Of a stretch of DNA of 64,000 bases, positions 35,045-45,930 are shown piece by piece. The notes under the pieces are model-generated. The model was not told the origin of the DNA, made no database searches, and saw only the letters and a program-made list of their open reading frames with translations. The DNA comes from Amborella trichopoda. Lineage: Eukaryota > Streptophyta > Magnoliopsida > Amborellales > Amborellaceae. The stretch spans positions 2,866,330 to 2,930,329 of the forward strand of contig NW_006500357.1 in the NCBI RefSeq assembly GCF_000471905.2, read 5' to 3'. A program made the translations under genes and the position numbers. The stretch's first letter is position 1. The number at the start of each line of letters is the position of its first letter.

Positions 35045-35800
35045 CGACATAGAGAAAGTACTTAAAAGATTTAATCACTTGGATTGTAAACCCGTTTCGA
35101 GCCCTTATGATGATCATATTAAACTCAGAAAGAATTGTGATGCACTTATTTCCCAATTGGACTACGTGAGAGTCATTGGATGTATAAATGCCTTGTACTA
35201 GACCCGTTTGTTGTGATTAAGCCCAGCAAATATACCAGTAACCCCAGTAAATAGCACTAGAATGTAGTTTATAGGGTCCTGATATATTTTAAAGGAATCA
35301 TAGACTATGGCCTACATTATGTAGGTGAGCCCACTGTATTGAAAGTATTAAACGATACAAACGGGAAAGTGGATTCTAATGAATCTATGTCTACTAGTGG
35401 ATGAATCTTCACTTATGATGGAAGTATTGTTGCTTGGGGATCCAAAACACAAACCTGTATCTCCAAATCCACGATGGAATTGGAGGTAATGGCCATGAAA
35501 GTCATTAGTCAAGAATCAGAGTGTCTAAGGAACTTGTTGTTAGACGTACCACTTGCCTTTGGGCCCATGCCAAGTGCCTCAATATGGTGTGACTGTGAAG
35601 CTGCATTATACAGAGAGAAAAGTAAGGTTTATCCCAAAAAATCTAGATGTATTCGCTTGAGACACAGTAATTTGAGACTTCTATTGGAAGATGGAGTTAT
35701 ATCAATACTTCTTGTCCGCCATAACCAGAACTTGGCAAATCCACTAACCAAAGGCCTTGCAAGGGACCAAGTCTAGAAGACAGCTAGAGGGATGCGATTA
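35045..35800 (+). pseudogene. Ty1/copia pol remnant: RT end and RNase H
   Basis: Pieces in pol order: 'LKRFNHLDCKPVSSPYDDHI', 'LDYVRVIGCINALY', then, past stops, 'STSG.IFTYDGSIVAWGSKTQ', and one open stretch 35474-35776 with 'STMELEVMAMKVISQESECL', 'IWCDCEAAL', 'IRLRHSNLRLLL' and 'NLANPLTKGL'. These match the end of copia reverse transcriptase, the RNase H domain (the D of 'CDCEAA' corresponds to a catalytic position) and the conserved 'DPLTKGL' terminus, where D is replaced by N. Several stops (35206, 35404) make it non-functional. The polypurine tract and 3' LTR follow downstream in the expected order. Confidence 0.85.
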
Positions 35801-36353
35801 AAACCTATTTGTATTATGGCACAGAGTAATGGGAACCCTACCTAAGGACAAGAAGGTCCCAAGTCTAATGTTCAAAAGGAAAAATAAGTCACTCATGTGA
35901 TGCATGATGTATGTTTGTGCCAAAAAAAATTATTTCAATAAAAATTTACAAATTTCTACCTCATCCCTGCTGTATGGTACACTTACTGCAATGAGTAGAG
36001 AAGTTAAGCATTACTCTTGATGATTCTATTTGCTTGGATATCCTCTATAGACTCATCTATATGAGTATGGAAGTAGAGGCCGCTTCCTATAGGAACTGGA
36101 AATTTCCTAGAGGCTCATGACAATCAGGAAGGGTGTTGGGCCTTAAATACACAAGCCTTTTAGAAGATCACAACCTTTTGAGAGAAAATATGTGGTATAT
36201 GAGAGGCTTATTAATAATGAACATAGTTCAAGGTACTTTCACTCACGGTCCTAATAAGCTTTCTATATAATATTATGTGGGGGTTCAAAGACACCTTCAC
36301 TGATACATTATCTTCCATTAATATGTTCTGAGAGGATCTAATTGTTTTGAAAC

Positions 36354-36364
36354 AGGAGGGGGAT
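36354..36364 (+). promoter_or_regulatory. Polypurine tract of the copia element
   Basis: 'caggagggggat' immediately precedes TGTTAG, the start of an LTR. This is the plus-strand primer site expected just upstream of a 3' LTR, and it lies in the right order after the RNase H end. Confidence 0.7.
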
Positions 36365-36751
36365 TGTTAGTTTTTAGTTACTTTCAAAACAGTATTTCTG
36401 AAGGACTACTTCATTCTAAGGGTTATTTAGGGACCACGAAGTAGTCCTTCATCTCCTTTAGTCGGTTGAACCTTTTTTTGCTTTCATTGTTTTTTTCCCT
36501 TGCTTGGGATGACAAGTGGGCATCCTTTGATCCTTTCTTGCATGTGTTAGCTTTTTGGAGACATTAGCTTGTGATGCGTCGATTCCTCATGAATGTCATC
36601 TTTCATGTGATGATGTGGAGGATTATCAACATAACATCATGCCCCTTTCCTTTATAAGTTTGTTGGGCTTTTAGAGGAGAAAAGTTTTCTTTTAACCGGG
36701 CAATAGAACCAGACCTTTATCTCTCTATCTAGTTCATTTTATATTCCTACA
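36365..36751 (+). mobile_element. 3' LTR of the copia element (right end uncertain)
   Basis: Starts TGTTAGTTTTTAG next to the polypurine tract. A possible end is 'tattcctaca' at 36751 (TGT...ACA), giving 387 bp, but no 5' LTR is present in the window for comparison. Near the start there is a hairpin: 'gaaggactacttc' at 36400 and its reverse complement 'gaagtagtccttc' at 36438-36450. Confidence 0.55.
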
Positions 36752-38373
36752 TCTACCATGATGCCAATATTAATCAAGAATTTATGATGAATGTCATGAT
36801 GCTGTGATGCCTCCGTCTTTTGATAGAGTGAGCCTATGTGATTGGCAGGGGTATTTTAGCAAGTCTTTAAGCGTGTAACTCCAGACTCAAAATCTTCCTG
36901 ATCTAGCTGTATGTGGTCACCGGGACCCTATTGCATATCAGAGCCATACTGTTCAGGAATGTGGCCACCGGGACCCTATTGCATCTAAGAGCTATACTGA
37001 ATAGGGGGTAATTAATAATGTCGAAAAAAGCGAGCTCCTCTAGATCCTGGATATCTTTGTCACTATATATAATTTTTGAAATCTGATTTAATTTCAACAG
37101 GAATTTTAATCAGAGTGTTTTTGTTGCCAAATACAATCTCCGAAACATGATCTAACTGCTATAGGAATTTGAATGGGTCTATAATTGTTCTTTGATATTA
37201 GTGTTCTAACACTAGCTCCAGGTAAGGGGGGGTGCTGCTGAATTTGTGGGAATAGGATGCCCGTGAAACCTGTAAAAGCTAGGACAATCAAATTCTATAA
37301 ATTGATTTATTCATATATTCATGGTTCGAATGAATTTACTCAATATAACCACCTTATTGGCATTCTGATTGTTGATGCAAAATTTGTATGATAAGACCAA
37401 TCATGTCTTAAGTTTTAAGTACTTAGTCTAGCCTTGTGGGGCTCAAATTCCTCAAAATCTTCATCCTAAGCAGTACCGGAAAGAGCTTCTAGTCACACTC
37501 CCATAATGCTAGAAGAATGGGTGCTAAGTATGGTCTCCATCCTTTGGGTTTGATTGACACGGCTTTCCAGAAGATCACTGCTATCATACATTTAGAAGCT
37601 TTGTTATATAGTACTCAGGTAAAGCGGTTGATATGAATTCCGACTTCTTAAAATCTCCAAGTTCCGGAAGGAAAATTGATGGAACAGAAAGTGCTAATGG
37701 TTGTTGATATGAATTCCGACTTCTTAAAATCTCCAAGTCCGGGAAGGAAAATTGAAGGAGTTGAAGGTGCTAATAGTGGGTAATCTGTAACAGAAAATTG
37801 GGAGTGTTGATGGGTTGGATTCGAGTTTAAGGGAGAACCGCATTGCATTAGCCTCTGAAGCTAGAATAGGTATATTGGTGCCCATGCTCCAGGATTGAAT
37901 GGCTAAAAGAGGAAGAGGAGTTCACATAACTTCTTTCATGTAATAGCCGGCTCAAGAAGAAGATGAAACATTATACATGTCGAAAAAGACAGAGAGAATG
38001 CGATAGTGAATAATCACACTTCATCATTAAAAAAATATCGTGGAGCACAATTGGAAATTAAAAATCAGACATCTTGAGGTCCCAATTTCAATATCCAATC
38101 GCCACACAAGTCAAAATAAAAAAAATGCCACTTGTATTTTGCACATATCGGGATGAGGGTCTAGCGAAAAGTGAGGAAAACCATTGCATTACCCATAGCA
38201 GAAGAGGAAGGACACGAGATAATGAAAAAGGTCACATCTATGAGAAGCTCAACTCTGGTACAATTGAAGGAAGAACTCCTTTGTGGCAATTGATAATTGT
38301 ACTTCATAATGACATTGTCTGCCATAACCATTTCAATTGTTTCGTGTCTTTCCATTATAACTTATGGAGATAA
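36752..38373. other. Unannotated sequence with two short tandem duplications
   Basis: 36909-37015 holds two units of about 55 bp starting 'gtggtcaccgggaccctatt' / 'gtggccaccgggaccctatt'. 37628-37780 holds two units of about 78 bp starting 'ttgatatgaattccgactt'. A 99-residue frame at 38074-38373 has no recognisable domain and no support. The overall look is decayed non-coding DNA. Confidence 0.4.
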
Positions 38374-38915
38374 AAAATCCGTATATCCTATTTAACTTGA
38401 TTTTTGTATATTGCGTGCATGTCCCTTTTATCCGTTATTTTCTATTGCAATATAACCCTCATTCCATTCCAAAGTTTGAAAATCTGAAATCACGGATATT
38501 GCAAGACTTGGATTTTTAATATCTGTAGTACTATTTCTTTCTTTTTAGTCTTTCGCGAAGTAATTGAAGTTACTTCAAATCTTGGAAATCTGAATCTGAA
38601 GTCAACCTTAGAAGGATTTTAAATATCGAAAATAACTTGGAAATTTCTACTTTTATATAACTTCAAATATTAAAAATCCGAAGTCAAGAGTGACTTTGGA
38701 TTTTCAATATCCAAAGTTAGCCTTCTTTTTTTTTTGTCCTTAAAATAATTTAAAAAGGAACAACATGACTATATAGATATTTAAAATCCGTAGTCATTTG
38801 TGACTCCGGATTTTCAATATCCAATTTGAATAAAATTAAAATAAAAAAATTAATAGATATGCGCATAATATGCACAAATCATTTGGGATTTTTGTAACTA
38901 CAGGATATATGTGAA
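38374..38915. mobile_element. Possible MITE built from repeated hairpins
   Basis: The ends are inverted over about 50 bp with gaps ('atccgtatatcctattt...' on the left, '...aactacaggatatatgtg' on the right). The interior contains at least three short hairpins of one type, such as 'aaaatccgaagtcaagag' facing 'tgactttggattttcaat' (38670-38720) and 'aaaatccgtagtcatttg' facing 'tgactccggattttcaat' (38775-38825). No coding capacity. Confidence 0.45.
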
Positions 38916-39511
38916 CCATACTTTTTGTACCTAATGCATTAGATGAGTTGTAGCAAATCAACGTCTAATCAACGAAACACATCATGAATAACAAGAAAAA
39001 ATGCCAGCACCAGGGAGGTTCTCAACGTGCTATCAATTTCCACTTTCCTCTCAATTTCCAAAAAACACAACATATTTCCAACACATTTTCTTAAGAAAAC
39101 TGCAAAGTTGTCAAACGCGTCCTAGAAGATTCTATCTAGAATAGGGTTTTTCTTTTTTAATACATGTAATCCTCTTGCTCCCTCTAGAATGGATTAGCTC
39201 TCATAAATAAGGGTAAAACCTCGCAACCCCATCCCACGAACTAATCTAGGGCCTATTTGGGTCCCCAGATAAAAATTCTTGAAAATTCCAAAGAAAGAGA
39301 TGATTGAGGATACATGGGAGAGAGAACGGGAAAAGGCGTTTGTATGAGAGAGATGATTCGGGGTGAACAAGATTCATTTTTAGAGAATAAATTTTCTATT
39401 TATTTAGTTGAATATCTTTTTCAATAAAAATGAGGTCAAAACCAGGACATGAGATGATTTCTCCCAATTTGAGTGTGAAGAATAGGGTATTATTGGAGAT
39501 GAAAGAATATT
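38916..39511. other. No feature recognised
   Basis: Non-coding spacer. 39300-39360 is purine-rich. The stretch just before 39512 provides the left target-site copy of the next element. Confidence 0.25.
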
Positions 39512-40096
39512 GGGAAAATTACAAAAAACCCTCGAAACTATATTTTCTATGCAACTTACTCCAATCCAATTTTTTCTCTCATTTTTTTCTCAAAAATATG
39601 CCTTCCATGCAAACAACCCCCCAACAAAATAAAAAATAAAAAAACACCTCTCTCCTCTATCCCACCAAAATAGGGGGCTCTGGCACCGTGTAAGGGCCAT
39701 CCGGCAGTAACACTCCGGCACTGTGTAAAGTTCGATCGAACAATAAAGGTCCGACACTGTGTAAAGTGTGGTCCGGCAGTAGGGCTCTGGCACTATGTAA
39801 AGTGCGGTCCGACAATTGAAAGGACGGTTTGGCAGTTGCAAAGGGCGGTCTGGCACTTGTTCACTCCGGTAATGTGATGGTGCTCTCCGGCAATGTGCAA
39901 CTAGGGTCCAAAAGTCAACATCAAATCTGTCCAAAATGATTATTGTGTAAAATAAGGGTATTTTTGTCTTAAAAAATGAACTTTTTCCTTTGAGGGGCTA
40001 TTTGCATAGAAAGTTTGTTTTTGAGAAAAAAGTAAGAAAAAAAAATTAGGTTGGGGTAAACTACATAGAAACTGTGGTCTTGAAAATTCTTTTCCC
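39512..40096. mobile_element. Non-autonomous Mutator-like MITE
   Basis: 585 bp. The left end starts GGGAAAATTACAAAAAACC; the right end closes TTCTTTTCCC. The inverted similarity is about 105-110 bp ('ttttttctcaaaaa' at the inner edge). The flanks are AAGAATATT (39503-39511) and AATAATATT (40097-40105), 8 of 9 identical, the Mutator duplication length. The outermost bases resemble those of the two large MULEs in this window. The interior 39670-39905 is GC-rich and made of degenerate repeats of about 45 bp around 'ccggcactgtgtaaag'. No transposase. The 114-residue minus-strand frame (39590-39934) is only the translation of these repeats. Confidence 0.8.
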
Positions 40097-40105
40097 AATA
40101 ATATT

Positions 40106-40841
40106 CTCGAAATTAAAAAGGACCCAAACAAACCGTTATATAATAGTCCCCACAAGAAACTGCAAGTTTCTAATTTAAATAGGGTAAGTAAGCTAACTCC
40201 TTTCGATCTCTATCTCTATAGCACCAAGTGGGGCCCACATGGCCACTAATTTGGGTATGAAGAGAAAATCAAAATTTCCTACAAACATCATAATCACATA
40301 GGAAATCGAGAAAACATTATTTCAAGTGAAACTATAAACTGGCGAGTTGTGATGACACTAGAGCCACCAACATGAAAATTCAATTGAATATATTCGCAAG
40401 CCTTTCGTGAAGAGAATAGCTGCAGGTGCAACAAAATACAGTTAACTGAACCATTTGACGTTGGAAATATGGGGATGAAACTGTCATATTCCAAGAATTT
40501 ACAATACTGTTATTCTTGAGATGTGACAGACAAAACATATACACATCTATTGATAGGACAAATTTACAGTGGCGAGGTCTTACAAAGTAAATAAAAAAAG
40601 CTAGTACAACAACATTATCTTCCAAGGTTGATCTTGACTATCACTCAAAATGAATTCGCAGTTATCCTGAAAAATGTTTACCATAGTTTGATGAGTTTGG
40701 CTACTCAGTAAGTGATCATCATAATCCTAAAAATAATCATGATTGAAAGATATCAATATTTTCCAAAATGAGATCTATTAACAGAAATGCATCAACAGTT
40801 TCACTTTCAATAAATGCATAATTAAGTCTAATCCGAGTAAT
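40106..40841. other. No feature recognised
   Basis: Spacer between the small MULE and the gypsy element. No coding frame is supported. It may continue the copia-related sequence that resumes after 44604, but this is too diverged to be sure. Confidence 0.25.
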
Positions 40842-40846
40842 TGAAA

Positions 40847-42381
40847 TGCTTATAACACTTTTAACAGCTGTACATAATTTAAAGGATTTCACAAAATACC
40901 CTAATAGCGTCCCAAGTAGGTCACCTATACACCCCATCAGCGTCCTGATGGGTCCACTTAATCCCTATCGACGTCTCAGATAGGTCCACTTAATCCCTGC
41001 AGGTCCACTTATACCTCACCGGCGTACCAGATGAGTCCACTTAAACCCTACCGGCGTCCTAGATAGGTCCACTTATACCTCACCGGCGAACCGGATGAGT
41101 CCACTTGCATACTTAAATTATTTCTAAATCTCTTTAAACATTCGAAAGCAGCAATATCATGTACTCAACATATCACTGAAACCATTAATATGAATTTCAC
41201 TTAAACCATTAATAACAATCACTCTCTATAACATTTCAAAAATAACCAATCAAATATTTTGGGCTCAAATTTAGAAAGGTAGCAGTTTGTAAAGGCATTC
41301 TAGCATAATTGCCAATTTAATATGTATAGAAACATTCTTATAAAAATTCAAGAATACGGAATTATCACAATTTATGGAATATCAATTCACAAATAAACAT
41401 TTTACAACAATACTATAATCAATTGCAAAAATGTCAATTTTTAAATAACACGGCAGTCAATTGCACATGAATTTTACAATGTCTAAATATTCAAAACAGT
41501 AGAAAGAAATATTACAATTTTACTAAAAGCAGAAATATCACATTTATTTCTAACAATAAACAAGAAAAATAAATAAATTTATTTTTCTAATTTACAGCAT
41601 TCAAAATTTCTAACATAGATAAAATATCACAATTTTTATTAAAAAGGTTATTTTTCAAGATAATGAGGTCACGCGCGCATAAAATTTATCGCGCCTAAAA
41701 TTCATGATAATAAGCAGAAATAATTATTTCATTTTATTTTTAAAAAGAATGGATTATTTTTCGAGACAATGGGGTCACTTACACATAAAACTTATAAAAT
41801 AAAGATCCTGGACGGAAATATCACTATTTATTAAAAACAGACTATTTTTCAGGAAGACGATGTAACTACACACAAAACTGATAAAATAAAGATCCTAGAC
41901 GGAAATATCACTATTTATTAAAAATAGACTATTTTTCAGGAAGACGATGTCACTTACCCACAATTATTTGAGAGGGAGCTTCCGATAAAAATTTTCGATT
42001 CGAGAGAGAAGTTCACTGTGTTTCGACCAGAGAGAGATCTCAAAGTTTTGTTTTACGGTGGGAGTGCTCACATCCCCTATTTAAATTATTATAACGTATT
42101 ATTATATTATTTTCTTACGCTCTACCTCATACCTGAGGTGTCGCGTTAAAAGCAAACGTTTATCGTACGAAAACCACGTCCGCTAAAGGACGCTGCCAGC
42201 TGCAAGCAGCAGGAGGCAAAAGCGGGGAAAGGAAAAAGTAAAGGCAAAGCAAAAGTTAATTCAAAGCAAAAGTTTTTTAAAACAGTGATGGTCCCCAAGG
42301 ACCATCATACTCAAACAGAACATCACCTATTTATAAGCATATTTTCTCCTTTTTTTTTTTTGAAATTTTAGGATTGTTACA
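40847..42381 (-). mobile_element. 3' LTR of a Ty3/gypsy chromovirus (minus orientation)
   Basis: On the minus strand the LTR starts TGTAACAATCCTAAAATTTC (42381 downward), a typical gypsy LTR start, directly after the polypurine tract 'aaggagggaagaa'. It is near-identical to 43494-44604, with an offset of about 2220 bp. The proposed other end is TG at 40847, preceded by TGAAA (40842-40846); the same five bases follow the partner LTR (44605-44609), which suggests a 5-bp target duplication. Length would be 1535 bp. A 'ggtccacttaa(t)accc' minisatellite of about 36-bp units lies at 40899-41105. TG-rich stretches such as 'acgatgtcactta' recur near 41850-41960. Confidence 0.8.
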
Positions 42382-42428
42382 TTCTTCCCTCCTTAAAGAA
42401 ATTTAGTCCTCTAAATTTGTGTACCTGA

Positions 42429-42570
42429 TTACTGAAAAAGATAGGGGTATTTTTCTCTGATTTCGTTTTCTCGTTCCCAAGTCGACTCTTCTCTTGAATG
42501 GTACTGCCATAATACACGGACTAAAGGAATCTCCTTGTTACGCAACACTTGCACCCTTCTATCGAGTATC
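42429..42570 (-). pseudogene. Ty3/gypsy pol C-terminus (integrase with chromodomain), cut by gap
   Basis: The 47 visible residues read 'ILDRRVQVLRNKEIPLVRVL', then 'WQYHSREESTWERENE' and 'IREKYPYLFQ' before the stop. This is the end of chromoviral integrase: the 'ILDR..Q.LRNK.IP.VKVLW' stretch and the 'ESTWE' chromodomain pattern. The stop lies about 47 bp from the LTR, with the polypurine tract between, the normal layout. No lesion is seen in the visible part; everything upstream is hidden in the N run. Confidence 0.85.
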
Positions 42571-43493
42571 NNNNNNNNNNNNNNNNNNNNNNNNNNNNNN
42601 NNNNNNNNNNNNNNNNNNNNNNNNNNNNNNNNNNNNNNNNNNNNNNNNNNNNNNNNNNNNNNNNNNNNNNNNNNNNNNNNNNNNNNNNNNNNNNNNNNNN
42701 NNNNNNNNNNNNNNNNNNNNNNNNNNNNNNNNNNNNNNNNNNNNNNNNNNNNNNNNNNNNNNNNNNNNNNNNNNNNNNNNNNNNNNNNNNNNNNNNNNNN
42801 NNNNNNNNNNNNNNNNNNNNNNNNNNNNNNNNNNNNNNNNNNNNNNNNNNNNNNNNNNNNNNNNNNNNNNNNNNNNNNNNNNNNNNNNNNNNNNNNNNNN
42901 NNNNNNNNNNNNNNNNNNNNNNNNNNNNNNNNNNNNNNNNNNNNNNNNNNNNNNNNNNNNNNNNNNNNNNNNNNNNNNNNNNNNNNNNNNNNNNNNNNNN
43001 NNNNNNNNNNNNNNNNNNNNNNNNNNNNNNNNNNNNNNNNNNNNNNNNNNNNNNNNNNNNNNNNNNNNNNNNNNNNNNNNNNNNNNNNNNNNNNNNNNNN
43101 NNNNNNNNNNNNNNNNNNNNNNNNNNNNNNNNNNNNNNNNNNNNNNNNNNNNNNNNNNNNNNNNNNNNNNNNNNNNNNNNNNNNNNNNNNNNNNNNNNNN
43201 NNNNNNNNNNNNNNNNNNNNNNNNNNNNNNNNNNNNNNNNNNNNNNNNNNNNNNNNNNNNNNNNNNNNNNNNNNNNNNNNNNNNNNNNNNNNNNNNNNNN
43301 NNNNNNNNNNNNNNNNNNNNNNNNNNNNNNNNNNNNNNNNNNNNNNNNNNNNNNNNNNNNNNNNNNNNNNNNNNNNNNNNNNNNNNNNNNNNNNNNNNNN
43401 NNNNNNNNNNNNNNNNNNNNNNNNNNNNNNNNNNNNNNNNNNNNNNNNNNNNNNNNNNNNNNNNNNNNNNNNNNNNNNNNNNNNNNNNNNNNN
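42571..43493. other. Assembly gap (923 N) within the gypsy element
   Basis: Only N. By position it should contain the remaining gag-pol interior of the gypsy element and about 430 bp of its 5' LTR. A complete interior would need several kb, so the gap length is probably not real. Frames spanning it are meaningless. Confidence 0.95.
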
Positions 43494-44604
43494 GAAAGGT
43501 AGCAGTTTGTAAAGGCATTCTAGCATAATTGCTAATTTAATATGTATAGAAACATTCTTATAAAAATTCAAGAATACGGAATTATCACAATTTATGGAAT
43601 ATCAATTCACAAATAAACATTTTACAACAATACTATAATCAATTGCAAAAATGTCAATTTTTAAATAATACGGCAGTCAATTGCACATGAATTTTACAAT
43701 GTCTAAATATTCAAAACAGTAGAAAGAAATATCACAACTTTACTAAAAGCAGAAATATCACATTTATTTCTAACAATAAACAAGAAAAATAAATAAATTT
43801 ATTTTTCTAATTTACAGCATTCAAAATTTCTAACATAGATAAAATATCACAATTTTTATTAAAAAGGTTATTTTTCAAGCTAATGAGGTCACGCGCGCAT
43901 AAAATTTATCGCGCCTAAAATTCATGATAATAAGCAAAAATAATTATTTCATTTTATTTTTAAAAAGAATGGATTATTTTTCGAGACAATGGGGTCACTT
44001 ACACATAAAACTTATAAAATAAAGATCCTGGACCGAAATATCACTATTTATTAAAAACAGACTATTTTTCAGGAAGACGATGTCACTTACACACAAAACT
44101 GATAAAATAAAGATTCTAGACGGAAATATCACTATTTATTAAAAATAGGCTATTTTTCAGGAAGACGATGTCACTTACCCACAATTATTTGAGAGGGAGC
44201 TTCCGATAAAAATTTTCGGTTCGAGAGAGACGTTCACTGATTTTCGACCAGAGAGAGATCTCAAAGTTTTGTTTTAGGGTGGGAGTGCTCACATCCCCTA
44301 TTTAAATTCTTATAACGTATTATTATATTATTTTCTTACGCTCTACCTCATACTTGAGGTGTCGCGTTAAAAGCAAACGTTTATCGTACGAAAACCACGT
44401 CCGCTAAAGGACGCTGCCAACTGCAAGCAGCAGGAGGCAAAAGCGGGGAAAGGAAAAAGTAAAGGCAAAGCAAAAGTTAATTCAAAGCAAAAGTTTTTGA
44501 AAACTGTGATGGTCCCCAAAGACCATCATACTCAAACAGAACATCACCTATTTATAAGCATATTTTCTCTTCTTTTTTTTTTTTGAAATTTTAGGATTGT
44601 TACA
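43494..44604 (-). mobile_element. 5' LTR of the Ty3/gypsy chromovirus (partly in gap)
   Basis: Near-identical to 41274-42381, with scattered substitutions and small indels. It ends (minus-strand start) TGTAACAATCC at 44604 and is followed by TGAAA, the presumed target duplication. The few differences between the LTRs indicate a relatively recent insertion compared with the other elements here. Confidence 0.8.
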
Positions 44605-44609
44605 TGAAA

Positions 44610-45380
44610 TAGGAGTAATAGATGTTTTGGTGAGGAAGTTTTATGTAATACATAAAAAAGCATTGAACTTTCTTATGTTCAGCCACGCTAAAAGTGCTCT
44701 CTCGAGGTTGTATTTTGCTCTCGTATTAATATAATTTAGTGCGCAAGAAGGTAGCCTAGGCAAAACATTTCTTAGAATGTTGGAAAAAGGTCACAACGGT
44801 AATCCCACCAAGGAGATCCCACCTAGGAGAGCCTGCAGTACCAGAGTTGCCTCAATATAAAGAGAGAAAGCGTCCACAAATTTTTAGACATAAAAATAAT
44901 AGATAATTTTAGAGAGGAGTATGAGTGAGAAAAAAACGGTTTTAAATAGGAAGCGAGAGCCAAGCTGACTCAGAGAAATGGTCATTCAAGCGAACAGTAG
45001 TGACTATTCACTATAGCATGTAGGAAACTCAACTGTCACTATTAATAGTCAACCAACCATTGGATCTACCCGTTCAATGATTGTAACTGTTATAATTGTT
45101 GGCTCAACAATCACAAGCCATCACACATTGTCATCCAAAGCAAATTTAGTTTGGGTCATGTCTCACAAAAAATGAGCAAGCCATGAGCCTGACCGCACTT
45201 ATGCACAGGTTAAAGGCCCTCTGCGAGCATGAGAAGTGCAAAGTGTGTCTTAAATGCCCATACGCCCATACGTATGCAAGCACACTTAAGTCTACGTCGC
45301 ACGTGCTCCACACATACACCAACAATTTCTCCTTTATTCACGTTGTCATATAAAAGTCATTCATTATCACTCTATTATAC
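44610..45380. repeat. Unclassified dispersed repeat, full copy
   Basis: Shares ordered similarity with two separated segments, 50330-50470 and 57835-58430: 'atataattyarygcgcaag', 'gtagcc(y)aggcaaaa', 'tatgagtgagaaaaa', 'agaaatggtcattcaag', 'catgagcc', 'cttgtgcac' and 'gtgtgt(t/c)t(t/c)aa'. It may be an LTR or part of one, because it lies next to copia-like sequence in both places, but no diagnostic ends were found. The 86-residue frame at 45229 is not conserved in the other copy. Confidence 0.5.
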
Positions 45381-45436
45381 TCTATTCTTCAATGTGGATC
45401 TCTCTCTCTCTCACTCTCACTCTCTCTTAAAGAGTA

Positions 45437-45930
45437 AGCTTTCTATAGTTCCCCTAATTTATAGTAATTATTTACTTCCCTTTATCTAGCCATCAAATCT
45501 GAATAAACGGTTGAGATGGATCCAATTACAATATTATGCCTCTACTTATTTTTAATTTGTTTTCTACAAAATATTTTGATACCAAATTTGGGCATCCACT
45601 CCTCTGTTAAACTCGCACCTACAAAAATGTAATAAAAAAAAAATTATTATCTATAAAAAAAAAAGACTGAAATATCCCTAAAAATTTTAGGGGATTTTAG
45701 CCATTTTATTTTGTTGAAAATATCGGTTTTATACTTTTTTAGGTGTGCCCCCCTTAAGATGATGAAACGTACCACATTTTATATTCATATTTAAAACAAT
45801 AATTAAAAGAAATACTTTGAGGCTTCAGATCTAGATCAAATAGTCAATAACTTATTTGATCTAAATTGGACGGTTGGATGGGGGAGGGAGAGTACATAAT
45901 TTCTATACATTAGGGGAAGTATAGAAACCT
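45437..45930. mobile_element. MITE-like element, family B
   Basis: 494 bp with inverted ends of about 28 bp: left 'ctttctatagttcccctaat', reverse complement of right 'gtttctatacttcccctaat'. The interior contains an A-rich centre and a 'ggtgtgcccccctt' motif. A truncated relative lies at 59750-60065. No coding capacity. Confidence 0.65.

Noticed and set aside
39590..39934. 114-residue frame with repeated Cys/Arg motifs
   Set aside because: It is the translation of the internal minisatellite of the small MULE-type MITE.
42429..43571. Frames of 317-380 residues over the second gap
   Set aside because: Almost entirely N. Only the last 47 residues of the minus-strand frame (42429-42570) are real, and these are annotated as gypsy pol.
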